From assembly GCA_024397955.1 (NCBI GenBank), contig CP073744.1:1922001-1986000 (forward strand): a stretch of DNA of 64,000 bases, read 5' to 3'. The stretch comes from a bacterium SCSIO 12696 (GTDB lineage Bacteria > Pseudomonadota > Gammaproteobacteria > Pseudomonadales > Porticoccaceae). Shown here one piece after another: positions 54,803-64,000 of the stretch; positions within the stretch are counted from its first letter, which is position 1, and each line of letters begins with the position of its first letter. The translations under genes were made by a program, and so were the position numbers. The notes under the pieces are model-generated. The model saw nothing but the letters and a program-made list of their open reading frames with translations. It searched no databases and was not told the origin of the DNA.

Positions 54803-55273
54803 GTGAAACACGTATTAGCTATTGCAATCTTTGGTTTGATTTCAAGCTTTAATGTAATGGGAGACAACAAAAAGGAACAATGGGCCCCCATTGAGGACAG
54901 GCTGTCGGCCAAAGAGTTTATGGAGATGGGCCTTCACAAAATTTCTCCAAAAGAGTTAAAACGCCTCAACAACTGGCTTAAAGCGGAAGAAAAAGAAGTT
55001 ATTATCAGCACACCACCGAGCGTTCGAAACGCTATTGAGAGCCAGCCCAGAGAGATGCGCATTGCTGGCACTTTCAAGGGATGGACAGGCAAGACAGTTT
55101 TTAAAATGGATAATGGAGAAATTTGGATTCAAAGGTCTCCAGGCCGGTATACCAAAAAGCTTGAAAGCCCCCAAGTGATTATTAACAAGAACTCATTGGG
55201 GTTCTTTGTGATGACTGTAGCAGAAACAGGAAAGTCTATCGGTGTCAGCCGCTATAGAAAGAAACGAAAATAA
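54803..55273 (+). CDS. Small exported protein, unknown function
   Basis: 156 residues from the GTG at 54803, with GAGGAAAG upstream; an earlier ATG-like frame would lie in the terminator. Signal peptide (MKHVLAIAIFGLISSFNVMG). Mature part: a helical segment (LSAKEFMEMGLHKISPKELKRLNNWLKA) and then a strand-rich part (FKGWTGKTVFKMDNGEIWIQRSPGRY), similar in pattern to small SH3-like proteins seen near TonB receptors. Basic C-terminus (YRKKRK). Unclassified. Confidence 0.7.
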   Translation: MKHVLAIAIFGLISSFNVMGDNKKEQWAPIEDRLSAKEFMEMGLHKISPKELKRLNNWLKAEEKEVIISTPPSVRNAIESQPREMRIAGTFKGWTGKTVFKMDNGEIWIQRSPGRYTKKLESPQVIINKNSLGFFVMTVAETGKSIGVSRYRKKRK

Positions 55274-55303
55274 TCTGCGTGTAGCTTGGGATTACATGAG
55301 CCA

Positions 55304-56467
55304 TCAACCGCTTACCAAAAATTCCAGCTTTTTACGGTAACGCTTGCGAATAAACTCTAACTGTGATTTTTCTTCTGCCTTGGAAAAATTGTCCTTGGCC
55401 AGATTTTTATCCCCTAACTGGTAGTAGCTCAAACCTCTTAAATAGTAAAACAGGTGCTCATCATCTTTTTTGGCGATGGCTTTTTGCAGATGTTTCAAGG
55501 TTTGACTGTATTCCTGCTCCCTATAGGCTTGCTGAGCCAACCAAAAATAGTAGTAAGGGTTTGCATTGCGGTAATAACGAGCTTTTTTTGAATATTTTTC
55601 AAACAGCTCGTTTTTGCCTTGAGCGCGATAAAGATTAGCCAAATTATTATAAGCCGTCTTATCCCGCCTATTGGCTTTTATGGCATATAAGTAAGCTGCC
55701 TCAGCATGGTCATAGTAGCCATGCCGAGAATACAGTGCACCCAGATTAATCCATATAAAGGATTGTCTTGAATCGGTAAGTAGTGCTTTTTTCAAGTAAA
55801 GGAATGCATCTCGGTACTCTTTATTTTCCAAGTACTCAACCGCCAGATTGCTGTAATACTGTGCGAACGCTGTTTTATCAGATACAGGCTCTGTCTCATA
55901 ATTGCCGCTGTAGTCTGGCAAGTTAAAGTCCACCACATAATCGTCTTCATAAGGAGTTTTTACCAACACATTAACGTGTTGGTTTATCACCAAAAAATCG
56001 CCTCCTCGACGCCATGAGGGCGGTACATCCACGCTTTGATAATACACATTCAAGCCAAGCTCACGAGCCAGCGCTACAAACAAGTTGGTAAACGCCAGAC
56101 AGTTGCCCGCTCGCTGCTCGAAAGTTTCTTGGGCCGTTAATGTTTTGTTGTTGGTATATTTCAAGTTCATCAACCCATTATCCAACAACGCCTTCATCAG
56201 CTTACGCAGACGGTGCCCTTTACCTCCGAGGTTATCCGTATGGTCGCTCAGGAATTGGCGCATCTCGTCACTAACCGCGAGAATATCTTCGCTAGGCAAT
56301 GCCCAATTGGATACCTCAGAACCAAACAAAACTTCTCCCGAGAGTAAATCTTGCTGGCTGAGAGAGTTAGACGGGGAAGACGTCGGTAAGCTACTGCACC
56401 CGGCGAGAGAAGCCAGGATAACGAGCAATGACCATTTGATAGATTTGTAACGAATAAAAGCGCTCAT
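55304..56467 (-). CDS. TPR-repeat lipoprotein with transglutaminase-like domain
   Basis: 387 residues from the ATG at 56467. Lipobox LAGC near residue 23. A transglutaminase-like domain at about residues 115-195 has AGNCLAFTNLFVALARELG, NQHVNVLV and VVDFNLPDY, which give the Cys, His and Asp. The C-terminal half is a row of TPR repeats (AVEYLENKEYRDAFLYLKKAL, NLGALYSRHGYYDHAEAAYL, YNNLANLYRAQGK). Likely an envelope-bound peptidase or scaffold. Function unknown. Confidence 0.8.
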   Translation of the reverse strand: MSAFIRYKSIKWSLLVILASLAGCSSLPTSSPSNSLSQQDLLSGEVLFGSEVSNWALPSEDILAVSDEMRQFLSDHTDNLGGKGHRLRKLMKALLDNGLMNLKYTNNKTLTAQETFEQRAGNCLAFTNLFVALARELGLNVYYQSVDVPPSWRRGGDFLVINQHVNVLVKTPYEDDYVVDFNLPDYSGNYETEPVSDKTAFAQYYSNLAVEYLENKEYRDAFLYLKKALLTDSRQSFIWINLGALYSRHGYYDHAEAAYLYAIKANRRDKTAYNNLANLYRAQGKNELFEKYSKKARYYRNANPYYYFWLAQQAYREQEYSQTLKHLQKAIAKKDDEHLFYYLRGLSYYQLGDKNLAKDNFSKAEEKSQLEFIRKRYRKKLEFLVSG

Positions 56468-56507
56468 AACTCTAAGAGTAGCCGCTTTCAGAAAAAATCC
56501 CAAAAAT

Positions 56508-56532
56508 AAAGGCGACCAATAGGGCCGCCTTT
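56508..56532 (-). terminator. Terminator downstream of fba
   Basis: AAAGGCG-CC / GG-CCGCCTTT stem (imperfect), 4-base loop, 23 bases after the fba stop on the minus strand. Confidence 0.6.
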
Positions 56533-56554
56533 CAAACAGTGAGTGCCTTTTGGA

Positions 56555-57619
56555 TCAGTTCACTTGTGCTTCCAGCTCACCCGCTTCATAACGCTGGAAC
56601 ATACTCTCCAGGCTAATCGGAGTGATTTTGCTGGCATTACCTGCTGTACCAAAGGCTTCGTAACGGGCTACACAGATTTCGGTCATGGCCTTTGTGGTTA
56701 CCGCCAGGAATTTGCGCGGGTCAAACTCTGAGGTGTTTTGCGCCAGGAAACGGCGTACAGCACCCGTAGACGCCAAGCGCAGGTCAGTGTCGATATTGAC
56801 TTTGCGCACACCGTGCTTAATGCCCTCACAGATTTGCTCCACTGGCACACCGTAGGTTTCTGGAATTTCGCCACCAAACTCGTTGATCACCGCCAACCAC
56901 TCCTGAGGTACGGAAGATGAGCCGTGCATCACCAGATGAGTGTTGGGGATACGAGCGTGAATTTCCTTAATACGATCGATAGCAAGAATGTCCCCAGTGG
57001 GTGGGCGAGTGAATTTGTAGGCACCGTGGCTGGTGCCACAGGCAATTGCCAGGGCGTCTACGCCGGTTTTCTTGACAAAATCCGCCGCTTCTTCCGGATC
57101 GGTGAGTAGCTGGTCGTGGCTCAGCTTGCCCGCTGCGCCCACACCGTCTTCCTCACCGGCCTCACCGGTTTCCAATGAGCCCAGGCAGCCCAATTCACCC
57201 TCAACGGAAACACCGCAGGCGTGAGCCATTTCCACAGTGCGCTTGGTTACGTCGACGTTGTATTCGTAGCTGGACGGTGTTTTGCCATCCGCTTCCAAAG
57301 AGCCGTCCATCATCACCGAGCTAAAGCCCAACTGAATGGAACGCTGACACACGGAGGGAGAGGTACCGTGATCCTGGTGCATACACACCGGGATATGAGG
57401 AAACTCTTCGATAGCCGCCAAAATCAAATGGCGAAGGAACGGAGCGCCAGCGTACTTGCGAGCACCGGCAGACGCTTGAACAATCACCGGAGAATCGGTT
57501 TTGTTGGCCGCTTCCATAATGGCGCGCATTTGTTCCAGGTTATTGACGTTAAACGCAGGCACGCCATAGCCATGTTCAGCGGCGTGATCCAACATTTGGC
57601 GTAGGGAGATTAGGGCCAT
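56555..57619 (-). CDS. fba: Class II fructose-1,6-bisphosphate aldolase
   Basis: 354 residues. Metal-binding and active-site segments [11 protein letters not shown] near residue 77, SVMMDGSLE near 98, and [11 protein letters not shown] near 275 match the Calvin-cycle subtype of class II aldolases, common in gammaproteobacteria. It splits fructose-1,6-bisphosphate. Last gene of tkt-epd-pgk-fba. Confidence 0.95.
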   Translation of the reverse strand: MALISLRQMLDHAAEHGYGVPAFNVNNLEQMRAIMEAANKTDSPVIVQASAGARKYAGAPFLRHLILAAIEEFPHIPVCMHQDHGTSPSVCQRSIQLGFSSVMMDGSLEADGKTPSSYEYNVDVTKRTVEMAHACGVSVEGELGCLGSLETGEAGEEDGVGAAGKLSHDQLLTDPEEAADFVKKTGVDALAIACGTSHGAYKFTRPPTGDILAIDRIKEIHARIPNTHLVMHGSSSVPQEWLAVINEFGGEIPETYGVPVEQICEGIKHGVRKVNIDTDLRLASTGAVRRFLAQNTSEFDPRKFLAVTTKAMTEICVARYEAFGTAGNASKITPISLESMFQRYEAGELEAQVN

Positions 57620-57660
57620 GATTTTGTTCCTTTAATGTCGTCTAACTTACTCGTAATTAT

Positions 57661-58824
57661 CTATTCTGCTGCTCGGGCTTCCAGCACAGCCACCGCAGGC
57701 AAAACCTTCCCTTCCACAAATTCCAGGAAGGCGCCGCCACCAGTGGAAATATAGGACACTTTATCGGCAATGCCGTATTTGTCCACAGCGGCCAGCGTAT
57801 CGCCGCCGCCGGCAATGGAGAAGCCCTGGTTGTCGGCAATGGCCAGAGAGAGGGCTTTGGTACCTTCGCCAAACTGGTCGAACTCAAATACACCCACCGG
57901 CCCGTTCCAGATGATCGTACCCGCATTGGCAAGAAGTTCAGCAAACACCGCAGCTGTGTCGGGGCCGATATCGAAAATCATATCCTCTTCAGCCACATCG
58001 GCTGCGGCTTTCAGGGTGGCCTCTGCGGATTCTGAAAACTCGCTGCCCACCACCACATCTGTGGGCAGCGGAATGCTGACTTTGCCCGCCAGCGATTGGG
58101 CAGCGGGGATCAGATCTTGCTCACACAGGGATTTACCCACTGGATGACCGGCAGCAGCCAGAAACGTGTTGGCAATACCGCCACCGACAATCAGCTGATC
58201 CACTTTCTCGGATAACGCTTCCAGCACGGTTAACTTGGTGGATACTTTGGAGCCACCAACGATGGCAACCACCGGTTTGGCGGGTTCATCCAGGGCCTTG
58301 GCCAGGGCGTCCAACTCACCGGCTAACAACGGGCCTGCACAGGCTACCGGGGCAAAGCGGGCAACACCGTGAGTCGATGCCTGGGCACGGTGGGCAGTGC
58401 CAAACGCGTCCATAACAAACACATCGCACAGGGATGCATAGGCTTTCGATAGCGCTTCGTCGTCTTTCTTTTCGCCCTGATTAAAACGCACGTTTTCCAA
58501 CAGCACCAATTCGCCACTGCCGAGGTCGAGACCGTTTTGCCAGTCAGCCACCACTGGCACGTCGCGATTCAGCAAACCGCCCAAATGCGCGGCCACCGGT
58601 GCCATAGAAAACTGCTCTTCAAACTGACCCTCGGTGGGTCGCCCAAGGTGGGACATCAGCATGACTTTAGCACCGGCATTCAGCGCGCGCTCAATGGTCG
58701 GCAACGCTGCGCGAATGCGGGCATCAGAAGTCACTTTGCCGTCTTTTACCGGCACATTCAGGTCTTCTCGGATCAATACCCGCTTACCGGCAAGATCCAG
58801 TTCGGTCATCAGTTTTACAGTCAT
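57661..58824 (-). CDS. pgk: Phosphoglycerate kinase
   Basis: 387 residues from the ATG at 58824 ([19 protein letters not shown]); the longer frame upstream is rejected. Substrate-binding DLNVPVKDG near residue 24 and SHLGRPTEG, nucleotide-binding GGSKVSTKL and GGGDTLAAV. It makes ATP from 1,3-bisphosphoglycerate. Follows epd by about 50 bases. Confidence 0.96.
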   Translation of the reverse strand: MTVKLMTELDLAGKRVLIREDLNVPVKDGKVTSDARIRAALPTIERALNAGAKVMLMSHLGRPTEGQFEEQFSMAPVAAHLGGLLNRDVPVVADWQNGLDLGSGELVLLENVRFNQGEKKDDEALSKAYASLCDVFVMDAFGTAHRAQASTHGVARFAPVACAGPLLAGELDALAKALDEPAKPVVAIVGGSKVSTKLTVLEALSEKVDQLIVGGGIANTFLAAAGHPVGKSLCEQDLIPAAQSLAGKVSIPLPTDVVVGSEFSESAEATLKAAADVAEEDMIFDIGPDTAAVFAELLANAGTIIWNGPVGVFEFDQFGEGTKALSLAIADNQGFSIAGGGDTLAAVDKYGIADKVSYISTGGGAFLEFVEGKVLPAVAVLEARAAE

Positions 58825-58873
58825 GTTTACTCTCTCAGCAGTCGGCCACCTTGTCGGCATACCGATTCCCACA

Positions 58874-59884
58874 TCAGATTATCTGGTTCCAATATCGCAA
58901 CACATCCAGCAGCCGATTGGCATACCCCCACTCGTTATCGAACCAGATCAGTACTTTCGCCAAACGTTTGCCACTGACCCGGGTCTGGCCGGCGTCGACA
59001 ATACCGGAACGTGGGTCGTGATTAAAATCGCAGGAGGCCAGCGGCTCTTCGGTATAGCCAAGCACACCGTGAAAACGGTCGCGGGCGGCTTCAGCAAGGA
59101 TGCCATTCAACTGCTCGGCATCCACATCACTGGCCAATTGCACCGACAAGTCGATCATCGATACATTGACGGTGGGCACACGCATGGCCTGAGCTTCAAA
59201 ACGCCCCGCCAGCTGCGGCATCACCCGGTCGATGCCACGAGCCAGGCCGGTATCTACCGGAATAATTGACTGCACGGCGGAGCGGGTTTTGCGCAAATCC
59301 GTGTGGTGGTAGGCGTCGATCAGGGGCTGGTCGTTCATTGCGGAGTGCACCGTGGTAATCACCCCGTATTCCACCCCTACGGTATCCTGTAAAGCCTGAA
59401 TCACCGGCACTACGCAGTTAGTGGTGCAGGAGGCGCCGGAAACAATGGTGGCGTCGGCAGTGAGTAAGTGCTCATTGACGCCGTAAACGATGGTGGCATC
59501 CACTTCCGGTTTTGCTGGCTGGGAAAATAAAACCCGCTTGGCGCCCTGAGCGAGATGCTGCTCTGCGGTGGTACGATCGTCAAAGCTGCCGGTGCACTCC
59601 AGCACCACATCCACGCCCACCTCTGCCCAGGGCAGATCATTAATGGATTCGCAGTGGAATACCTGAATACGATCGCCGTTGACTGTCAGCACATCATTGG
59701 CCACCGCCACATCGCCGGCAAAACGCCCATGGGTGGAGTCATAGCGCAACAAATGGCCAACGGTCTTGCAGTCCGCCAGCTCGTTGATAGCCACTACCTT
59801 TAGCTCATCACTGCAGCCGCTCTCATAGAGCGCCCGCAATACCGAGCGGCCGATGCGGCCAAAGCCATTGATGGCTATACGCAA
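58874..59884 (-). CDS. epd: Erythrose-4-phosphate dehydrogenase
   Basis: 336 residues of the GAPDH fold. NAD site INGFGRIG, catalytic ASCTTNC near residue 151, and [17 protein letters not shown] near 174, which is the Epd type rather than GapA. It oxidises erythrose-4-phosphate for pyridoxal phosphate synthesis, though some activity on glyceraldehyde-3-phosphate is possible. Between tkt and pgk, as in E. coli and Pseudomonas. Confidence 0.9.
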   Translation of the reverse strand: MRIAINGFGRIGRSVLRALYESGCSDELKVVAINELADCKTVGHLLRYDSTHGRFAGDVAVANDVLTVNGDRIQVFHCESINDLPWAEVGVDVVLECTGSFDDRTTAEQHLAQGAKRVLFSQPAKPEVDATIVYGVNEHLLTADATIVSGASCTTNCVVPVIQALQDTVGVEYGVITTVHSAMNDQPLIDAYHHTDLRKTRSAVQSIIPVDTGLARGIDRVMPQLAGRFEAQAMRVPTVNVSMIDLSVQLASDVDAEQLNGILAEAARDRFHGVLGYTEEPLASCDFNHDPRSGIVDAGQTRVSGKRLAKVLIWFDNEWGYANRLLDVLRYWNQII

Positions 59885-59931
59885 GCTATCCTCCTACCCC
59901 GAGATTCCGCGTTGCTCTACCCGGAAAGCTC

Positions 59932-61926
59932 TTAAAACAGGCTCTCTGCCGCTTCAACCACGTTTTCAACTGTAAAGCCAAAGTGCTTAAACAGCTCGCC
60001 CGCTGGTGCGGATTCGCCAAAACTGTTCATGGCGACAATTTTGCCGCCAAGGCCTGTCCACTTGTGCCAGTAGTCACCGTGGGCTGCTTCTACCGCTACC
60101 CGGCGGGACACAGAAGCAGGCAGTACCGACTCGCGGTAGTCTGCGTCCTGAGCGGCAAAAATTTCCGCACAGGGCATGGAAACTACGCGAACCTTGCGAC
60201 CAGCTTCACTCAGCTTGGCAGCAGCATCCATGGCCAGACCCACTTCTGAACCCGTGGCAATCAGAATCGCTTCCGGCGTGCCATCGCAATCAACCAAGGT
60301 GTAAGCACCGCGAGCGACATCCGCCAATTGTTGGGCATTGCGCTGCTGATGAGGCAGGTTTTGACGACTGAAAATCAATGCGCTGGGGCCGTCGCGACGT
60401 TCAATCGCGCCTTTCCAAGCCACCGCGGACTCCACCGCATCGCAGGGGCGCCAGCAGTGCATGTTCGGTGTGGTACGCAGATTGGTAATTTGCTCCACCG
60501 GCTGGTGGGTGGGTCCATCTTCACCCAGACCAATGGAATCGTGGGTGTACACAAAAATACTTTGCTGCTTCATCAGCGCCGACATACGCACCGCATTGCG
60601 GGCGTATTCCATAAACACCAGGAAGGTGGCACCGTAATTCACAAAGCCACCGTGCAGAGCAATGCCGTTCATAATCGCGGACATGCCAAATTCGCGTACA
60701 CCGTAGTAAATGTAATTGCCGGCGGCATCGTCCGCAGACACGCCTTTACTGTCAGACCAGATCGTCAAGTTGGAGCCCGCCAGGTCGGCGGAGCCGCCAA
60801 TCAACTCAGGCAGCAGTGGGCCGTAGGCGTTGAGGGTGTTTTGCGAGGCTTTACGGGAGGCGATGGTGTCGCCCTTGGCCTGACATTCGGCGATATAGGC
60901 ATCGGCCTTTTCGCTAAAGTCCGCAGGCAGGTCACCTTTCATGCGACGCTCAAACTCGGAGGCCAACTCCGGGTGAGCCGCACGGTAGGCGTCAAAACGA
61001 GCATTCCAGTCACTCTCGGCGGCAGCGCCTTTTTCTTTGGCGTCCCAGCCCGCGTAAACCTCAGCGGGCACTTCGAATGGGCCGTGGCTCCAACCCAGAG
61101 TTTCCCGGGCCAGTTGAATTTCATCCGCACCCAGCGGCGCACCGTGGCAGTCTTCTTTGCCCTGTTTGTTGGGGGAGCCAAAGCCGATAATGGTTTTGCA
61201 GCAGATCAGTGTCGGCTTATCAGACTCCGCACGGGCCGCCTCAACCGCCGCTTTAATGGCGTCGCTGTCGTGGCCGTCTACGGCTTCGATCACTTGCCAG
61301 CCATAAGCGCGGAAGCGCGCCGGCGTATCGTCGCTAAACCAGCCTTCTACCTCACCATCAATGGAAATGCCGTTGTCATCCCAAAAGGCAATTAACTTGC
61401 CCAGGCCCAAGGTGCCGGCGAGAGAACAAGCCTCGTGGGAAATGCCTTCCATCAAACAACCATCACCCAGAAACACGTAGGTGTTGTGATCAACGATAGC
61501 GTGGCCGTCGCGGTTGAACTGGGCAGCCAGCACCTTCTCCGCCAGCGCCATGCCTACACCGTTAGTGATGCCCTGGCCCAACGGGCCAGTAGTGGTCTCA
61601 ATACCCGGCGCGTAACCGTATTCCGGATGACCGGGGGTTTTGGAACCCATCTGGCGGAAGTTTTTCAGCTCCTCAATGGGCAGCTCATAACCGGCCAAAT
61701 GCAGCAGGGAGTAATGCAGCATGGAGCCATGGCCATTGGAAAGCACAAAGCGGTCGCGATCGGCCCATTCCGGATTAGCGGGGTTGTGCTGGTAAAAATC
61801 GTTCCACAGCACTTCGGCAATATCTGCCATACCCATAGGGGCACCGGGGTGACCGGAGTTGGCTTGTTGCACGGCGTCCATACTGAGGGCACGCACGGCA
61901 TTGGCGAGGTCGCGACGAGTGGGCAT
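59932..61926 (-). CDS. tkt: Transketolase
   Basis: 664 residues. Thiamine-diphosphate motif [13 protein letters not shown] near residue 154, [12 protein letters not shown] region near 98, [14 protein letters not shown] near 467. It moves two-carbon units in the pentose phosphate pathway and supplies erythrose-4-phosphate to epd. First gene of the set. A stem-loop and a small membrane gene lie upstream. Confidence 0.96.
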   Translation of the reverse strand: MPTRRDLANAVRALSMDAVQQANSGHPGAPMGMADIAEVLWNDFYQHNPANPEWADRDRFVLSNGHGSMLHYSLLHLAGYELPIEELKNFRQMGSKTPGHPEYGYAPGIETTTGPLGQGITNGVGMALAEKVLAAQFNRDGHAIVDHNTYVFLGDGCLMEGISHEACSLAGTLGLGKLIAFWDDNGISIDGEVEGWFSDDTPARFRAYGWQVIEAVDGHDSDAIKAAVEAARAESDKPTLICCKTIIGFGSPNKQGKEDCHGAPLGADEIQLARETLGWSHGPFEVPAEVYAGWDAKEKGAAAESDWNARFDAYRAAHPELASEFERRMKGDLPADFSEKADAYIAECQAKGDTIASRKASQNTLNAYGPLLPELIGGSADLAGSNLTIWSDSKGVSADDAAGNYIYYGVREFGMSAIMNGIALHGGFVNYGATFLVFMEYARNAVRMSALMKQQSIFVYTHDSIGLGEDGPTHQPVEQITNLRTTPNMHCWRPCDAVESAVAWKGAIERRDGPSALIFSRQNLPHQQRNAQQLADVARGAYTLVDCDGTPEAILIATGSEVGLAMDAAAKLSEAGRKVRVVSMPCAEIFAAQDADYRESVLPASVSRRVAVEAAHGDYWHKWTGLGGKIVAMNSFGESAPAGELFKHFGFTVENVVEAAESLF

Positions 61927-62005
61927 GGGGAGTTCCTAAAATTGGCTTAAATGAAATCAGCGAAAGGGCGCTATTCTCCCTTATATTGGCGGCTCCCGTA
62001 AACCA

Positions 62006-62042
62006 AAAACGCCGGCAATCCACGCTGAATTGCTGGCGTTTT
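62006..62042 (-). terminator. Hairpin terminator between the 62089 gene and tkt
   Basis: AAAACGCCGGCAAT pairs with ATTGCTGGCGTTTT (one G-T pair), placed after the stop of the minus-strand gene at 62089. Confidence 0.7.
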
Positions 62043-62088
62043 CCAGTTTTAGGGCTTCTTTATGCTTCCGAAAGGCCTTTTCTGCCGT

Positions 62089-62472
62089 TTAGCTGCGAAC
62101 CACCTCGGGTTCGATAGCGGTTCGCGGTGTCCCAGAGAGCATTATGACCGCGATCACCCCCACCCCCATTACCAGGCTGTAGATGCGGGAAAACTCATCG
62201 CCGTTATGAGTAAAGGCGACCACAATAAACGCGGCGCTGGCGACGGAATCCAGCAGCAGATGCGCCCGATAGGAAAAAAGTCCTTTCCAGGACAGCTTGT
62301 AGTCGGTCATCAAGCTGTAAGCAATCAAGCCTATACCTGCGATCACCGAAAACCAGTGTACAAAGACGGAGTGCTGCTGCATTGACAACGCAAATGGCAG
62401 CAAAATCAAGGCCGAGGCGGCCGCATAATCCAGCACACCGTGGAGTGTTGGGGTTATAAATCGGACAGTCAT
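62089..62472 (-). CDS. Small membrane protein (SPW-repeat-like)
   Basis: 127 residues from the ATG at 62472 (GGAG eight bases upstream); a TTG in frame earlier is unlikely. Four hydrophobic segments. HGVLDYAAASALILLPF near residue 11 and the YKLSWKGLFSYRAHLLLDS segment recall small DUF-type membrane proteins of the SPW family. Function unknown. Divergent from the MarR-type gene, sharing an operator-like repeat. Confidence 0.7.
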   Translation of the reverse strand: MTVRFITPTLHGVLDYAAASALILLPFALSMQQHSVFVHWFSVIAGIGLIAYSLMTDYKLSWKGLFSYRAHLLLDSVASAAFIVVAFTHNGDEFSRIYSLVMGVGVIAVIMLSGTPRTAIEPEVVRS

Positions 62473-62488
62473 TGGTCGCTCCAAATTA

Positions 62489-62513
62489 ATTTAGTTTTTA
62501 ATCGAAACTAAAT
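62489..62513. promoter_or_regulatory. Inverted repeat operator between the membrane gene and the MarR gene
   Basis: ATTTAGTTT and AAACTAAAT pair perfectly around a 7-base gap, 17 bases upstream of the 62472 start. Probable binding site for the divergently encoded MarR protein. Confidence 0.6.
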
Positions 62514-62598
62514 ATATATTTCTCAACAATTCCAGTCAAGACTTTTGTTTTGAATGGGAACAATTTATGCTGTCTGAAATTTCAGAGCCCACTCAACC

Positions 62599-63153
62599 AT
62601 GACCCAAAAAAACAACATCATTGATTATCTGGAATCCCTGTTCGCCATTCTTCGTTATGAGCAGCGCGACATCTCCAATGCCCACGGATTGCAGCATGTG
62701 CATATTCAGATCATTACCTACCTAGGCCGCTGTAACCGCTACAGCGACACCCATCAAGTACTCTGTGATTACCTGGGGTTAACCAAAGGCACGTTGTCTA
62801 CATCTGTCGGCTTGCTGGTTAAAAAGGGGCTTTTGGAAAAGTTGTCGGACCCTGCGGATGGTCGCAAGGTGCACTTACGCCTCACTCGAACAGGTGCCAG
62901 CATTTACAAACAACTGCGCAGCAGTTGGGCCAAATTGCTGCAACCTGTGGAGTCACCTGCCACTGTAGACTCATCCCTGAACGGCCTGCTTCGAGCCATA
63001 CAAACAACCAACGACAATCACGCCTTTGGCATTTGCCATAGCTGCAAGCATTTGTGTCGCGCCGGTAAACAGTTTTCTTGCGGGCTCACTGACGAGCCAT
63101 TACAAATCCGCGAAACCGAGCAAATCTGCGTCTTTCACGCTCACCCAGACTAA
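62599..63153 (+). CDS. MarR-family regulator with cysteine-rich C-terminus
   Basis: 184 residues. The winged helix (about 30-110) has HQVLCDYLGLTKGTLSTSVGLLVKKGLLEK and PADGRKVHLRLT. The C-terminal ~50 residues contain CHSCKHLC, CGLT and ICVFH, five cysteines that could bind metal or sense oxidants, an extension not in ordinary MarR proteins. Probably represses itself and the divergent 62472 gene through the repeat at 62489. Confidence 0.85.
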   Translation: MTQKNNIIDYLESLFAILRYEQRDISNAHGLQHVHIQIITYLGRCNRYSDTHQVLCDYLGLTKGTLSTSVGLLVKKGLLEKLSDPADGRKVHLRLTRTGASIYKQLRSSWAKLLQPVESPATVDSSLNGLLRAIQTTNDNHAFGICHSCKHLCRAGKQFSCGLTDEPLQIRETEQICVFHAHPD

Positions 63154-63170
63154 ATTCAGACCTTTCATTC

Positions 63171-63202
63171 AGATCTATATCAAATTTTTTTGATATAGAT
63201 CT
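63171..63202. promoter_or_regulatory. 14-bp inverted repeat upstream of the ArsR-methyltransferase gene
   Basis: AGATCTATATCAAA and TTTGATATAGATCT around TTTT, 25 bases before the ATG. Either a regulator operator or a rho-independent terminator for the MarR gene; the position favours an operator. Confidence 0.6.
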
Positions 63203-63226
63203 GATCTTTTGTTAGCATGCCTCGCC

Positions 63227-64000
63227 ATGAGCAATAGCCCTGCGCCTGAAACAGACACGCTGGCCGCGCTGTTAAAAGCCGGGGGAGACCCATTGAGGCT
63301 GGAAATTTTGCGGGTCTTGCGGCGCGATTCTTACGGAGTTCTGGAGCTGTGTCGAATCTTGGACTTGCGCCAGTCGGCACTCAGTTACCAGCTCAAAGTA
63401 CTGGCCAAAGCGGGCCTGGTAACCACTCGCAAAGAAGGCAACACCGTGTTTTACCGCCGCGCACCGGTGTCAGGCACACTGAGTCCGTTATTACAGGAGC
63501 TGTTTGCCGCCGCCGACAGGTTGCCATTGAGGCCACCCTTGCGACAGGGCATAGCCAATGTGCAGGCAGATCGTGTCGCGGCATCGCGAGACTTTTTCCA
63601 GCGCAATGCCCGACGGTTTCGCAAATACCAGGACTTGATTGCCAGCTTTAAGGATTATGGTGAGGCCGTCACCGATCTTCTAGGGCACATTGTGCCACCA
63701 TCGGCGGCCAACGCACTGGAAGTAGGGCCTGGAGAAGGAGAGTTGCTACCTAACCTGAGCAAGCGTTTTGAGCGGGTTATCGCGTTGGATTTATCCACGG
63801 AAATGTTGCAAAAATCCCGGGAGCTGGCCAGTAAACAAGCACTTGCCAACATCGGTTTTTTTCACGGTGACACAACGGCAGCGATAGCAGAAGGCATCAA
63901 GGCAGATTGCATCACCATCAATATGGTGCTGCATCACACCCCATCGCCCGCCGAAGTTTTTACTGACCTTGGCCAACTGCTAAATCCCGGTGGTGCCCTG
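63227..64000 (+). CDS. ArsR-family regulator fused to a SAM-dependent methyltransferase, 3' partial
   Basis: The frame is open from the ATG at 63227 to the window end, 258 codons visible. The N-terminal HTH (about 10-80: DPLRLEILRVL, LDLRQSALSYQLKVLAKAGLV) is ArsR-type; residues 160-258 form a class I methyltransferase domain with NALEVGPGEGELLP, IALDLSTEML and VLHHTP. This fusion lies upstream of metK in Pseudomonas-like genomes near tkt, and is linked there to S-adenosyl-homocysteine control. So metK is expected just outside the window. Operator-like repeat 25 bases upstream. Confidence 0.85.
   Translation, partial: MSNSPAPETDTLAALLKAGGDPLRLEILRVLRRDSYGVLELCRILDLRQSALSYQLKVLAKAGLVTTRKEGNTVFYRRAPVSGTLSPLLQELFAAADRLPLRPPLRQGIANVQADRVAASRDFFQRNARRFRKYQDLIASFKDYGEAVTDLLGHIVPPSAANALEVGPGEGELLPNLSKRFERVIALDLSTEMLQKSRELASKQALANIGFFHGDTTAAIAEGIKADCITINMVLHHTPSPAEVFTDLGQLLNPGGAL

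Noticed and set aside
60328..61395. 355-residue open frame on the plus strand
   Set aside because: Antisense to tkt, no recognisable domains.

Overview
The window is chromosomal DNA from a gammaproteobacterium, probably a marine Cellvibrionales-like organism. This is inferred from gene order (def-fmt-rsmB-trkA-trkH; ftsY-ftsE-ftsX-rpoH; an ArsR-methyltransferase regulator next to tkt-epd-pgk-fba, as in Pseudomonas), from a sigma/FecR/TonB-receptor cluster, and from a Pho-controlled lipid-remodelling module of the kind found in marine heterotrophs. No rRNA, tRNA or CRISPR array is visible.

The most unusual region is 2884-9702, which I read as a decayed chromosomal integron. It holds at least eleven small gene cassettes, all on the minus strand. 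Nine attC-like sites separate them; each is an imperfect inverted repeat bounded by AAC/GTT core sites, and several genes end inside or next to one. At the promoter-proximal end are a candidate attI, a near-consensus LexA (SOS) box at 9592 and, on the plus strand, about 23 codons of what looks like an integrase gene that then stops matching. The array therefore seems to have lost its integrase. Its cassettes encode a TIR-domain protein, a membrane-tethered Nudix hydrolase, two tiny overlapping membrane peptides in one cassette, two lipoproteins, two secreted proteins and several unknowns. One cassette was cut by an IS3-family element of which only the 3' end survives.

Layout: a partial BNR-repeat protein (2-1981); an ABC ATPase (2082-2882); the integron (2884-9702); a dehydrogenase, VOC, NrtS and NTF2-like block (9756-11943); trkH, trkA, rsmB, fmt and def as one minus-strand operon (12137-17845); a LysM protein, dprA, purE, tsaC, hemF and a GNAT gene (17998-22877); an RND efflux pair (22881-27220); a PAP2 phosphatase, a glycosyltransferase and a PlcP-like phospholipase C under two Pho-box clusters (27463-30192); ugd, yajL, gshA, acpH, dsbB and rsd (30441-36151); two FKBP lipoproteins, a TIGR02444 protein, trmB and a DUF423 protein (36230-39317); rpoH, ftsX, ftsE and ftsY (39385-43205); rsmD, coaD and ppnN (43291-45844); a hydrolase; an ECF sigma/FecR/TonB-receptor signalling set with a second receptor (46875-54733); two envelope proteins; and fba, pgk, epd and tkt with two regulators (56555-64000).

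Functionally, the core blocks cover translation initiation and rRNA/tRNA modification, potassium uptake, cell division and heat shock, and central carbon metabolism. The lipid block would turn membrane phospholipid into diacylglycerol and then glycolipid when phosphate is scarce. The integron block is the accessory, horizontally acquired part and the likeliest place for undescribed functions, including phage defence.
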